64,000 bases of DNA from Adiantum capillus-veneris (Eukaryota; Streptophyta; Polypodiopsida; Polypodiales; Pteridaceae). The stretch is taken from the NCBI GenBank assembly GCA_014529385.2, contig CM043963.1:105363912-105427911 (forward strand), in the 5' to 3' direction. The notes under the pieces are model-generated. The model did not search any database. It was given only the letters and a program-made list of their open reading frames with translations, and was not told where the DNA came from. The position numbers and the translations under genes are program-made. Of this stretch, positions 53,786 to 64,000 are shown in pieces. Numbering within the stretch: the first letter of the stretch is position 1; each line of letters begins with the position of its first letter.

Positions 53786-54649
53786 TCTATATGAGGGACC
53801 AAACTGAGTTTTCCCTTGTGGACAGGAAGCATCATGACACCATGTAGTAATGTATATATTCTTACCAAAGGATTAGTAAATTTGTACTTTCTATAGGCAA
53901 CTCAAGTTGAGGATAACCCAAATATAAATCTTCCATAGAGTAGCTATCTCTATTTGCAAAAGCCTATGAACGTCATGAAGAATGAACATGTTTCCACATT
54001 TCTGATAGTTACCTTATTCTATATATTTTATGAACCTCAATGTTCCATTTGTGGGTGGTTTGCCAGGCATCACCATATCTATGGTAACAAAGTGAGAACC
54101 ACAAACACAAAATATGTCAATCTATCAGACATAGTTGTCCTGACAAATGCATGGAGGCTATAGAGGTAGCTAACCTCTCGAAAAACCCATTCTATTTTAC
54201 TAATCCGTGGTGTGCTAATCTCAAGTGTCCATCAATCACCGAAAGCTAATCTAATTTCCTTATTAGGAAGAGAATGGGGTCTAAGAGAGCCTCTTTGTTT
54301 GGCAATTTAAGGGAGTCAAACCTTTAGTATTAAAAAGACAATAAAAGGATAGATTTTGAATTCAACTACGCAAAATGGCTAGTTTAGTTACACTCAAAAT
54401 TTTCTCCCAAATGAAATTTAAAATCTAGTAGGTAAAACCATATCAAGTAGCATATCTACGGAGAGAGCTCATTGCAATATATTGTAGATATATAATCTTT
54501 TCACAAAGTGGAGATCATATATAGGAGTTTTTCTTCCAAGAAAAAGATCCTTCTATTAGGTAATAAAATTGTCCATTGGGCTACAAACTATCCGAGAAGG
54601 GGGGGGGGGGGGCACATTAGCATGAGGGGAGAATCTCCCAATGGAAATT
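53786..54649. other. Unassigned sequence
   Basis: AT-rich; contains a 14-base G run at 54599-54612. No coding signal. Confidence 0.35.
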
Positions 54650-55640
54650 TGAGATATGTATAATGACGACCATATCAAGATATGGGAGGGGAAAACAACC
54701 ACACATGTGGCCGACCATGCCATCTAAGAGTACCATGGACCTGGCTGCCAGAGTCATAGAAAGGCCTCGAGATGGACCATGGTGTAGAAAGTCCTTGTCA
54801 CACCAGAGTCAAAAAGGCCTCATAATGCTCTTGCATACAATTGGAGTTGCCTTGCAATCTCTTGAGCCGACCTCAAAAGTGTGTGAATCAGCTTCGTATA
54901 GTCTCCACTGGTGGAATGGGACGGATCGTGAAGATGTGGAAGCACCCATCTCTCCATATGAACCAAAGGGTCGGGGTATGGATAAGCTCCTAGCAAAACT
55001 CTATATCATTGCTCCACTGTTGGGGCGTAAGCTCTATGATAGGTTGGAGTGTGGGTCGGCCCTCCTATATCACAATCATCTTGCTAGCTGAGGACACCTC
55101 AAAACAAAGTGCTAAAGCCGTGAGAGTGGACCAAGCAGCAACACCCCAAGTGTACTAACTAGTTGACTTCAGGGCTGACATCAGTCGTAGAATCTAAAAC
55201 CAAACTTGTTGTGCAATGGGACAGTCCCATAGATAGTGCCTCTATGACTCAAGTGGGTGGTCACATGTGGCACATCCAACCGGATCGCCACTATAGACCA
55301 ACCAGATCCCCACTCCGGTAGCTCGATGGACGATAATCCACTAGAACATGGTGACTCTCCTTGACTATCTGCTACCCCAAAAGCGCTTCCAAAAGTCTAT
55401 AAAGAACTCAACTATGAGACCCTCCTCTTACCTATCACCTATTGTAGCTGGGAGAGCCTCTCTCCAAGTAGTCAAAATGTGGCATCCCAATCGTGATGTG
55501 TACTAGGAAAAAGGAATCCATAGGTGATCATCTGAAGCATTCCATTACAGTACGATCGAGGGAAACTGTCCCAAGCCCAGAGCCTTCAATGCCCCGTCTC
55601 AAGATCTGTCGGGTCGAGATCAAGTACATAAATCCTCCCT
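54650..55640 (-). pseudogene. LINE 3' fragment, minus strand: zinc-binding RT domain
   Basis: Minus-strand translation around 55400-55150 gives FFIDFWKRFWGSR, WIIVHRATGVGIW, then CATCDHPLES with a stop and HYLWDCPIAQQVW. This follows the zf-RVT pattern of plant LINEs (C-x2-C ... H ... C-P-x-A-x-x-V-W). Many stops; EN and the RT core are not visible. Confidence 0.6.
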
Positions 55641-55806
55641 CTGATGTCCACGACTCACATCTATTGAATACAGAAGCATATTCCCTAGTCAACAATGTTA
55701 GCATTAGGCTATGGAGGGTGAAGTCTTAGCTTAACCATGGCATTAGGGTTAGGGTTAGAGATATGGTGATTAGGGTTAGTTTATGCCAAGAGCAAGAGCA
55801 CGCGCA

Positions 55807-55841
<35 letters not shown>

Positions 55842-57852
55842 AGTATAGACATAATATAGAGTTCAAAGTGCAATGCTTCATTAGAAAATAGCCTATGGAA
55901 TAGGCTTAGTGCTTTACAATTGTTGGCTAGAAAGGTTCCATCCTCTTGCTAATGGACCATGTCATCGTTTATCATTTCCTAGGTGGCTAGAGGGAATTCC
56001 GATATGGTGCCACAAGTTGGGCATGCCCTAACACCAATTGTGTAGCATGAGGGGTGTCAGGACATTGTTGAGGCTATACCAGCAGAGTGGCACATGCCTT
56101 TTGAGCCGGTAGCTCTGAGCTAGATGGGGGCCTTTACTTGCCTTTAAGTCCTCATCGTAGTTTAGGCATGCTCTGACTCAAGCCCTTGCATATTCTTTGA
56201 GTTTTAACGAGAGGGTTACCTCCACAAAGTTTCTACTGAGGCACCAGAGGTAGCAGAGAGCCGAAGGTTCATATGTAGGCCTTATTAATTTCTCTCTCTT
56301 ATTAATCCCTATTGCATCAGTGATCTCAATAATCTCTCTAATCACCAATTGGGCACGAGGATGCTCCACCACCCTTTGGTAATTAGGTGAGGACAAGATT
56401 ACACTTTGCATTTTTTTAATAGTGTGTCTTACATTGCATTTGCAGTTCTAATGGCATTTTATGATTGATTTTGCATGCTATTCTGCTTCATAAATAGTCT
56501 TAATACGAGCTTCAAATTATTTCGTTGTGCATGTGTGAGAAAAAGTCTCGTCAAGAGATTTTTGACGACTGTCCCCCAAAAGCCAATTCCTAGGTCTGTT
56601 TGGCAATTTTAGGCTTTGAATGACCTATGTCCTGTTTTGACCCACTTTTTGAAGTGTTTTGGTACCCTTGCTTTTTGATAATTTGTTCGTATTGGTATTT
56701 GCTACAAAATTGTATGGTTGTTGTTTGAAAAACCATTAGGGAGTCATGGATTGCAATCCATGTTCCATCATATCTGGACCCCAAATTTGGCTTGGTGATT
56801 ATTGGCAGTCTATGCAACACACTCCATAACTTATTTTTGAATATAAAAAACTTTCTTTTTATCAAAAGAAAAAATGTGTATCTACTTTGCAGTTTTTTTT
56901 GACTTGCAACTAGTCTTTTGGTGATTTGGTCAATATTTTTTCTATGGTATTCTTTACACAAGTTGTCCCAGATGTTGTATGCTATTCCACTACTAAAATA
57001 TCAGCTCCATATGATCAAGGGAGTCATGGATAGCGATCCATGTTTGACGACTTCTAAACATAAAATTTAGTCAGTTGTATACTTGCATCTTGTAAAGGTT
57101 AGATTTTCACTTATTTTTAGATTTGGATATCAAAAAATTAGAAAGCCCCAACTTTTGATCAACTTCCAAGGGCTTTAAAGGTTTTTCCTAATTTCTTAAT
57201 TTGAGTGAGTTTTCTGTGTCAATTTTTCACCGAAAGTGTATATTTAATGATCTTGAACCACACTAGACCTAATGGTATTAGTTTCTTGTAAAAAAGTTAC
57301 ATGGGTCCATAGATTGTGATCAATGTTCTTGCACCAATTGGCCTGAAACTTTCCAGATTGACTGTTTTAAGTTAGTTTATCCTCTTTTTGCACTTTTTTT
57401 TGGATTTAGATCAGTTTGTGTTCTGACCATCAAATTTCAAAATCTCAAAGTTTATGATCTTTCCTATCAAAACATAGTTTTGATAGTTTTTTCCCTCATC
57501 TTTCCAGCCCAATTTGATGGTTCTTAGATATTTATACCATAGGGTGACCTTTTTGGATAGTTCTATTGCAATTTTCAGGACCTTTTTCATGATGAATTGT
57601 GATTTTGGTACCTTGTATGATTTTGACCAGACTTAGTAGGATACTGTCCCTAGGTGTCTTAGACCTCCTTCTAAAGTTTCGTTGCATTTTGAAACCGTTT
57701 GAGTACCAAAATGGCATGATGACCTAGAGTAGTGAGAGAAGGACATAGAAAGAGTCTCCGTGCCCTATCTGAATCACTTCCCTGTGTATTGACATTTTGC
57801 TAGTACCAGATAGCTATGCTACAGAAGTCCGTTGTGGTGACTCACTAACAAA
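55641..57852. other. Unassigned sequence with microsatellite and short palindromes
   Basis: Contains CG/CA repeats at 55797-55842. Three dispersed copies of an ATGGATTG(C/T)(A/G)ATCCATGTT-like palindrome lie near 56746, 57026 and 57308. The rest is AT-rich with weakly similar 300-bp stretches, perhaps an old tandem duplication. No gene called. Confidence 0.35.
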
Positions 57853-58125
57853 ATTCAAAAATTGAACTTTTCTCTAAAAAGTTGGGGCAAAAAACAATCC
57901 TTTCTCTCTCTAGTGGCTGCCATTTTCTCCCTCCTCTCTCCCAAAAGGGGGTCCCTCCAAAAACATGTTGGTCATTCTCTCCCTCTCTCTCTATTGTACC
58001 ATCTCTCACTTCTCTTCACTCCACCCTGCAAATTGCATCTCTTTCTTCAATGTCCCTTTTCCCTCCCAAAAATCTCTTGCAATAAAGGTTTGAGCCTCAT
58101 TTCCCTCCTCAAGCTTGCTACATTC
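57853..58125 (+). repeat. Dispersed repeat, copy 2 (possible 5' LTR of the gag fragment)
   Basis: Matches 53511-53785. It lies just upstream of a gag relic on the same strand, which would suit an LTR. Confidence 0.7.
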
Positions 58126-58255
58126 TCCTCAAGCTTACCACCTATTGAAGCTCTCCACTGCTCTATGAACCTCACTACACACCTCTCCCTAAAGCTTAAG
58201 ATCTGCAGCTTATTCTACTCCTAGATATTCTCTATTGCATGGATTTTCTTTCCTC

Positions 58256-58425
58256 AATAGATGATGCAATAATTTTTTGATTACATGCAGCAACAAAAAG
58301 CCTCTCCACAGTAATTCCAAGAGGTGGCTATGCAAGCAGCAGATGATGCAATAATTTTTTGCTTACATGCATTAATTTTCTACTTACATGCACCAACAAC
58401 AAGCCTCTCAGTAAAAATTCCATTG
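58256..58425 (+). repeat. Direct duplication of an 80-bp segment
   Basis: GATGATGCAATAATTTTTTG(A/C)TTACATGCA with following CAAC..AAGCCTCTC occurs at about 58261 and 58342. Translation of the first copy gives a Gln/Met-rich gag N-terminus (FFDYMQQQKASPQ). Confidence 0.7.
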
Positions 58426-58890
58426 GAGTGAATACATTCCAAAAGCTCATCAAGAAGTAATAACAAAAAAGTTACAAAGATTTGAAGGCCGTGATATCTC
58501 AAATTTTTGCAGCATTTATGAGCAAGCTATGGAGGATAACGGAGTTAATGATCATGATACAATGGAAGGATTTCATTTGAAAATTGTTCCTGAGCCCAAA
58601 GCTTGAATTGGTGAAATTTAGGTTGCCCAAGGTGCAAATTGGCAAGAGTTTAAGAAGGCTTTACAAGAGAAATACTTTCTCAAAGATTCAAAGTGAGAGA
58701 CCAAGCAGAGTTTCATGTGGTGGATATAGAAAAAGAACAAAGGTTTATCTACAAGGGAGAGTTTAAAAAAAATTTGAACAATTGTCTACTACAAAACAAT
58801 GAGCAATGAAGCCAAATAAGATGAAATTATTTACTAAATCAGCTGACCCATGCCTTCAAAAGTGTCTGGTGCAAATATGGTTTTTTTAGT
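58424..58890 (+). pseudogene. Retrotransposon gag relic
   Basis: The reading frame gives LQRFEGRDISNFCSIYEQAMEDNGV, FHLKIVPEPKA, WQEFKKALQEKYFLKDSK and KNKGLSTRESLKK with several stops. The FEG..I..F...E and W.EFK.AL...YF words are those of the capsid domain in plant gypsy-like gag proteins. Heavily decayed. Confidence 0.6.
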
Positions 58891-59569
58891 CGTCAACATG
58901 ATTGTTAAACAGGAAAAGAGGGTGGACAAGCTAATAGTGTTTGATCCTACTACGAATGTGCTTGAAGAAGAACCAATCGAGAAATAAAAGCCCAAGTTGG
59001 AGGAGGTGGTTCTTGATGAACTAGTAAAAGATATATACCTTCAAGTGTAATAGCCTTCAATTTGAACTTGAAAGCTGCTACACTTAAAAGTGGTTCTACA
59101 TCAGAGCCCATGCAACACCCTCCATGTAGGGATTAGGATGGTCAATGCATGTGGTATGACAGTTGGATCATCAGTGTTAAGACTATGATGGTCCCAATGA
59201 AGCTCACAAGGAAAAATGTAGTTTTTTGGAAAGACAAGCGGATCTATGATAGAGAAATTGGTGAACCTCTTCATTTGAACTATGGAAAAGGCGGTATGAA
59301 GAAGCTCATAGAAGAGATTTAATTTAATGTTGCTCTGGTTGAAGTAAAAACTTTTGGATTATAGGTGTGTGGTAAGTACGATGATGAGAGTGTTAGAGCT
59401 AGGTGCAATTTGTGGCCTTATGTTCTAACGATAGCTGAGAAAGGTAAAATGACTCATAGAAAACTATATCAAAGTTGGGAATTGTATGCAAGAAATTACA
59501 AGGTGGTCAATTCCTATGGATTCTCATTCTATATATGCTTTCCTTGCTAAATCTTAGCTTAATGAAGCT
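58891..59569 (+). pseudogene. Probable linker of the same retroelement relic
   Basis: Short open stretches (MVNMIVKQEKRVDKLIV-like, WKDKRIYDREIG, WELYARNYKVVNSYG) between the two gag-like parts. No catalytic motif. Confidence 0.35.
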
Positions 59570-59863
59570 ATGATGGAAGAGAAGCGTAAGAGAGATGAAG
59601 ACAATGTGGGATTGTCAAAGCGGGCTACGAGGTCTAGCAGTAAGAAGGATGAGAATTCTACTTCCAAGACAATATCTACACCTAAAGTGTTTGTGGAAGA
59701 GCTACCCAAGGATAAGAAACAAGGTAATCCTAGAGAACCTTCTAATAAATTAAAATCCAACATTGAATTGGCTATAAATTTGAAGAAGGTTTTTGAGGAA
59801 TGCATCCTTAACAGCAAGGTGGAGCTCACATTGGGTGACATCTTGCGAAGGGTGTATGCATGA
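59570..59863 (+). pseudogene. C-terminal gag-like frame
   Basis: A 97-codon open frame: a Lys/Arg/Ser-rich beginning (KRKRDEDNVGLSKRATRSSSK), then IELAINLKKVFEECILNSKVELTLGDILRR. The last part resembles the segment just before the protease in some plant gypsy polyproteins. The frame ends with no protease following. Hypothetical. Confidence 0.4.
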
Positions 59864-59869
59864 TAAGGT

Positions 59870-60506
59870 GTACCCACTTTCAGCAGTTTCCCCAAAAACA
59901 GCCAAGAAACAACCTCTTTTTTGCCATTCCTATGTACATTTGACTTGCTTGCACTTACTTTGAAGAAGCAAGATTTGGTAGCCACACAAAGCACATAGTT
60001 GCAAACACAATGGAAAGCTTTGATCTTCATTTTTTCACATTTAAATGGTAATAATTATTGTGCAAGGACTAATCTGGTTCAGCCTGTCACACCCTGTCAT
60101 AGCATTGTGACCTTGATGAAGAAATACTTATAACTTTTTTTGTTTATTACCCTCTTGCACATGAAATGTTCACTTGGCAAGCAATTTAACTTGATTTATT
60201 GCTATTTTTTTTGGATCTTTTCATAATTAATATTCATTTTTCTTTGTTAAAATTTTTATTTATGAAAACTTAATTTTTTTACACCAGATATCTAATGATG
60301 TAGAACTTAGTTTGCAAGATCCAACGGTCATTTGATAGATTATGACCCAAGGAATGTGACTATGCAAAACAAATTAAACTTCAACGGTTCATTTTTTAAA
60401 CATCTAGCTTAGAAAATAACAAAGACTGCTTAGAGAACCTTTATATAGTTTTTTTTTAAATTCTAATAAATAATGTACATTGTCACTCATTTTGATTTTC
60501 ATATAT
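59870..60506. other. Unassigned AT-rich sequence
   Basis: No ORF or repeat recognised. Confidence 0.4.
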
Positions 60507-60590
60507 GTCATAACTCTTAGTGTAAGGTCCTCATAGAGAAAAAAATTGTCATAACTCTTAGTGTAAGGTCCTCATAGAAAAAAAAATTGA
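60507..60590. repeat. Tandem duplication, period 41 bp
   Basis: GTCATAACTCTTAGTGTAAG and the bases that follow, to CATAGA(G/A)AAAAA, occur twice in direct succession, almost identical. Confidence 0.92.
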
Positions 60591-60719
60591 GTCAATTTGA
60601 GTAAGGCAAAGACACGTTTTCATTGTTTTAAGTTTTTTCACTTGCACCATTCGCTTGAGGTGTGCCTTCTTAGGTTTAGTAAATACCAAACCTAGAAATT
60701 TTGACACTTGTCAACCAAC

Positions 60720-61225
60720 CATGGCTTGATTCTACTCTCCCAATCCTAGTTGGCTAGTCCACCTCATACAAGGAGGTCACCACATCACCAAAGGTCCATG
60801 TCATCACCCCATCTTACCTTCCACATCACCGTAGTCAACACTTTGACCGTAACACTTGGCTTGCCATGTCACTCTAATTGCTAACTCATCCACCACCCTC
60901 CACTGCCACCTTGCATGCCACTTCATCTTAAGTGCCATGTCATCCACCACCTCACATGCCACATGTAAGTATTGCTTGCATGGCTTGCCACATCACTCGC
61001 CACCAAGCATGCCACATCGCCACCTTGCCAACTCATCACGTCCTTTTTTTCCACCTAATCATTACATGTCACCATTTTGACACATCATCATATATGACAT
61101 GGCAAAGCAGGGGATTCCATGTGCCACCTCATCTTTCCACCTATGCATTCCATGTCATCAATCATCCACATCAGCTTGCCACATGCATGACCATGTCATT
61201 CATGCATGGTCACCTCAATAGCCAT
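60720..61225. repeat. Degenerate minisatellite, CATGCCACATCATC-type words
   Basis: A C/A/T-rich stretch with dozens of imperfect copies of TGCCA(T/C)(A/G)TCA(T/C)C. The apparent His/Cys-rich frames are a by-product. Confidence 0.65.
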
Positions 61226-61440
61226 GTCATTTTTAATTTTTATTTTAAAATAATATAAACAAATTAAAAATCAAGATATCTCAACCTAATTATTTACGTG
61301 GTAATTTAAGCAAAAAAATGTATATATTTTTATGTAATTTCTTATTTTTTAAAAGTGTAAATTAATAAAAAATTCTATTTATTTGAAACATCATTGGATC
61401 ACAAAAAGAAAGTTTTTTTTAAAAAAAATAGTGTTTGGTT
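61226..61440. other. AT-rich spacer
   Basis: Very AT-rich with T and A runs; nothing recognised. Confidence 0.4.
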
Positions 61441-61884
61441 TACTTATGCACACGGGTTCGGGACCTTCCGTATTGCTCGCGACAGAAAAAGCATCCACCG
61501 TGCTCCTTGATCACACCGCGGCCCGCCGGCCGGGAGCTTACCATAGTTGGTGCCTCGCCCCTGGACAAGGTCCGTCATCACTCTTCGCCTGTCGAGCCTC
61601 GTCGGCCACCTTGAGCGCGTTGAGCCCCGCTAGACCTGAAAACGGCCCGGAAGTAGCCGAGCCCGTCGGTGGAAGGTAGCCTTGGCACTCGCCCGGGGGG
61701 GGGGGGGGGTGCATCCCAACATCACAAGAGGGGTGTGGGAAACTCGTTCCCTTATGTCACCCGTCCTTCACGCCGCGGTCTGTTCTGTTTTCGTCTCAAC
61801 CGAGCACCACTATCTTATAGTTGTACACAATCCGGTGTGGGCCAACAAACCACCCAAGAACCATGACCTACAGGCCGGCAAACT
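61441..61884. other. GC-rich island of unknown origin
   Basis: About 440 bp of markedly higher GC than both flanks, with sharp edges and a run of about 16 G at 61696. A frame to 61679 reads TGSGPSVLLATEKAST...HTAARRPGAYHSW, but it starts in AT-rich sequence. I do not recognise a gene or rRNA. The base composition is foreign to the neighbourhood, so an inserted organellar or other fragment is possible. Confidence 0.35.
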
Positions 61885-62890
61885 AGGGAACGAGACAGAT
61901 CGCGATGGCCATGAAACTTTGCAAGGGTAGAGATTTAGGTGCTTTCCCAACCCCTACAATGTTTCATGGCCATCCGCTCCCGTCTCGTCGGTCTAGGGTG
62001 TCAGAATCGCCAATTTTTTCATTTTGGCTTCACTAAGGGCCCAATGGTTAAAAAAAAGATGATTGTGCCATAATAGACCGTCAAGACGGATTGTGTTGCC
62101 CATAAAACTTTGCAGAGGCGGGAATTTAAGTGCTTTCTCTATCCCTAAAAATTTTCATGGCCATCCGCTTTCGTCTCGTTGGTCTAGGGTGGCACAATCG
62201 CCATTTTTTTCGTTTTGGCTTCACTCAGAGCCCAATGGTAAAAAAAACTGGTGATTCTGCCACCGTATACCGTCGAGACGGATTACGATGCCCATGAAAC
62301 TTTGAAAGGGTAGGGATTTGAGTGCTTTTCCTGCTCTTGCAAAGTTTTATGGCCATCCACTCTCGTATCGTCGGTCTAGGGTGGCACAATCGCCAATTTT
62401 TTTGTTTTGGCTTCGCTAAGGGCCCAATGGTCAAAAAATTGGCGATTGTGCCACCGTGGACCATCGAGATGGATTGTGATGCCCATGAAACTTTGCAGGG
62501 ATGGGGACTTAGGTGCTTTCCCTACCCCTACAAAGTTTTATGGCCATCCGTTTCCATCTCGCCAGTTTAGGGTGGCACAATCGCTAATTTTTTCGTTTTG
62601 GCTTCGAACCACTGGTCAAAAACTGACAATTGTGCCATAGTAGACTGCCGAGACGGATTGTGTTGCCCATGAAACTTTTCAAGGGTGGGTATTTAAGTGC
62701 TTTCCCTGCGCTTGCAAAGTTTCATGGCCATCCGCTCCCGTCTCATTGGTTTAGGGTGGCACAATCACCAATTTTTTCGTTTTGGTTTCGCTAAGGGCCC
62801 AATGATAAAAAAATTGGCGATTGTGCCACAGTAGACCGTCAAGACGGATTGCATTGCCCATGATAATTTGCAAGGATGGGGATTAAGTGC
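61885..62890. repeat. Satellite array 1, period about 190 bp, alternating inverted modules
   Basis: Six units are anchored by GCCCATGAAACTTTGCA(A/G)GG at about 61908, 62099, 62291, 62482, 62666 and 62857 (steps 184-192). Each unit holds two inverted repeats: CATGAAACTTTGCA against TGCAAAGTTTCATG, and GTGGCACAATCGCCAATTTT (62381-62400) against its complement (62435-62454). The array is thus a series of modules of about 95 bp in alternating orientation. Confidence 0.88.
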
Positions 62891-62984
62891 AAGTAATGGC
62901 ACCTAGTATTAAAAAAAAAGTATTACCCTCCGCTCTAAGAATTAAATATTTGTAGGTGAAGACTATTTAAATGTACTTGAGAAG
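62891..62984. other. Spacer between the two satellite arrays
   Basis: About 95 bp of unrelated AT-rich sequence with an A-run, at the point where one satellite type gives way to the other. Confidence 0.6.
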
Positions 62985-64000
62985 GGCCTCCTATATTGGA
63001 TGGCCACAAGACTTTGCACGAGTGGGAGAGAGTATAATTTTTTCACCCTTATAAATTTTCCCAGCCATCCGATATGGTATGGGCAGTCAAGGCCCATACT
63101 ATGTGCTAAAATGAGACATATGACTCATACAACGAATTTTAGCACATAGTATGGATCAAGACCTCTGAAACCATATTGTACGGCCATAAGACTTTGCATG
63201 GACAGTTTGAGTACTATTTCCTCACTCATGCAAAGTCTCACAGCTATTTGATACGGTTTGCGTGGTCAAAGCCCATACTATGAACTAAAATGGACCGTAT
63301 GAGCCACACGACCCATTCTAGCGCATAGTATGGTTTGAGACCACCTAAACCATATTGAATGGCCACAAGAGTTTATAAGGTTGGTATGATAACTATTTTT
63401 TCATCCCTGCAAATTTTCATAGCCATTCGATATGGCATGGGCGATTAGGACTCATAATATGTGCTAAAATAGACATATGGTCCATTTTAGCACATAGTAT
63501 GGTTAGGGACCATGGTTAGGGACCGCCCAAAACATATTGGATGGCAACAAGACTCTGCAAAGATAGGGGTGATCAATGGTACTTCACCCCTGCAATGCTA
63601 CACAACCATCCGATATGGTATAGGCGGTCAAGGCTAATATTATGCGCTAAAATTGGGACGTATTAGTGCATAGTATGGGTCGGGATTGCCCAAACTATAT
63701 TGGATGACCACAAGAATTTTCACAAGTAGGGGAGAGTAATTTTTCCACCCCTGCAAATTTTCCTAGGCATCTGATATGGTATGGGCAGTGAAGGCCCATA
63801 CTATGTGCTAAAATGAGATATATGGCTGATACAACAAATTTTAGCACATAGTATGGGTTGAGACCTCTCAAACCATATTGGATGGCCTTAAGAATTTGCA
63901 TGGGCTAGGTTAATTACTATTTATCACTTGTGAAAAGTCTCATAGCTATTCAATATGCTTTGGGTGGTCAAAGCCCATACTATGGGCTAAAATGAACCAT
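62985..64000. repeat. Satellite array 2, period about 180 bp, alternating inverted modules (runs off the window)
   Basis: Units are anchored by C(C/T)ATATTG(G/T/A)A(T/C)GGCCA at about 62991, 63171, 63350, 63532, 63695 and 63873 (steps 163-182). Each has a perfect or near-perfect stem, for example CCATACTATGTGCTAAAAT at 63094-63112 with its complement at 63136-63154, plus a GACTTTGCAT/ATGCAAAGTC stem. The layout and the CTTTGCA and GCCATCCG words show kinship with array 1. Confidence 0.88.

Noticed and set aside
54663-55091. 142-codon plus-strand ORF
   Set aside because: It lies antisense to a LINE fragment whose zinc-binding motifs are readable on the minus strand.
55736-55780. TTAGGGTTAGGG and a further TTAGGG, telomere-like
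   Set aside because: Only two adjacent units plus one isolated; the plant repeat is usually TTTAGGG. Too short to be an interstitial telomere.
60856-61258. His/Cys-rich ORFs of 74 and 108 codons
   Set aside because: They arise from the CATGCCACATCATC-type minisatellite.
61441-61884. rRNA gene fragment
   Set aside because: The GC content suggested rDNA, but I could not place any conserved rRNA helix or signature word.
61885-64000. CRISPR-like spacing of repeats
   Set aside because: Repeats are long, inverted and contiguous with no unique spacers, in eukaryotic transposon-rich DNA; it is satellite DNA.

Overview
The window looks like intergenic, transposon-dominated nuclear DNA of a large-genome land plant. 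The evidence is chromovirus-type Ty3/gypsy elements, Ty1/copia, L1-like LINEs with plant-type zinc-binding reverse-transcriptase (RT) tails, initiator-Met primer sites, TRIM/LARD-like non-autonomous LTR elements, and an extreme density of (CT)n/(GA)n tracts. A fern is my best guess, by general impression only. No intact host protein-coding gene is convincing. The best host-gene candidate is one possible 3' terminal exon near 27.6 kb.

Layout. 0-4.3 kb: a complete minus-strand non-autonomous LTR element with two unfamiliar ORFs. 4.4-8.1 kb: LINE-1 copy A, with endonuclease (EN) and RT and one internal stop. 8.1-10 kb: foldback hairpin elements among (GA)n tracts. 10.2-13.1 kb: eroded minus-strand LTR element holding a LINE 3' fragment, then a duplicated 68 bp + (CT)n unit. 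13.2-27.1 kb: LINE copy B with an intact ORF1, split by a very young minus-strand gypsy chromovirus (17303-25995). The two 1474-bp LTRs of that gypsy differ at two positions that I found, and it has a perfect GTTCA target duplication. 27-30.7 kb: microsatellites, a SINE-like unit, no clear genes. 30.7-32.5 kb: TRIM-like element. 33.4-35.4 kb: decayed gypsy. 35.4-40.9 kb: mostly unassigned. 40.9-46.7 kb: decayed plant L1 LINE carrying a 766-bp insertion. 47.5-52.6 kb: complete but degenerate copia element. 53.5-59.9 kb: repeats, a minus-strand LINE fragment and a plus-strand gypsy gag remnant. 61.4-61.9 kb: GC-rich island. 61.9-64 kb: two related satellite arrays built from modules in alternating orientation.

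The most coherent biology is in the LINE family. Copies A and B have the same in-frame TAG-GGA-C junction between ORF1 and the endonuclease. They share a 6-bp-stem, 4-nt-loop hairpin near the 3' end whose stem shows compensatory changes. Both then run through a GACG(A/T)TAA motif into a pyrimidine simple-repeat tail. A tRNA-derived SINE-like unit in the window carries the same GACGTTAAA plus pyrimidine tail. This suggests a LINE/SINE pair that primes on or seeds (CT)n microsatellites, with ORF2 possibly expressed by stop-codon readthrough. The gypsy element also separates gag from pol by a single in-frame stop.
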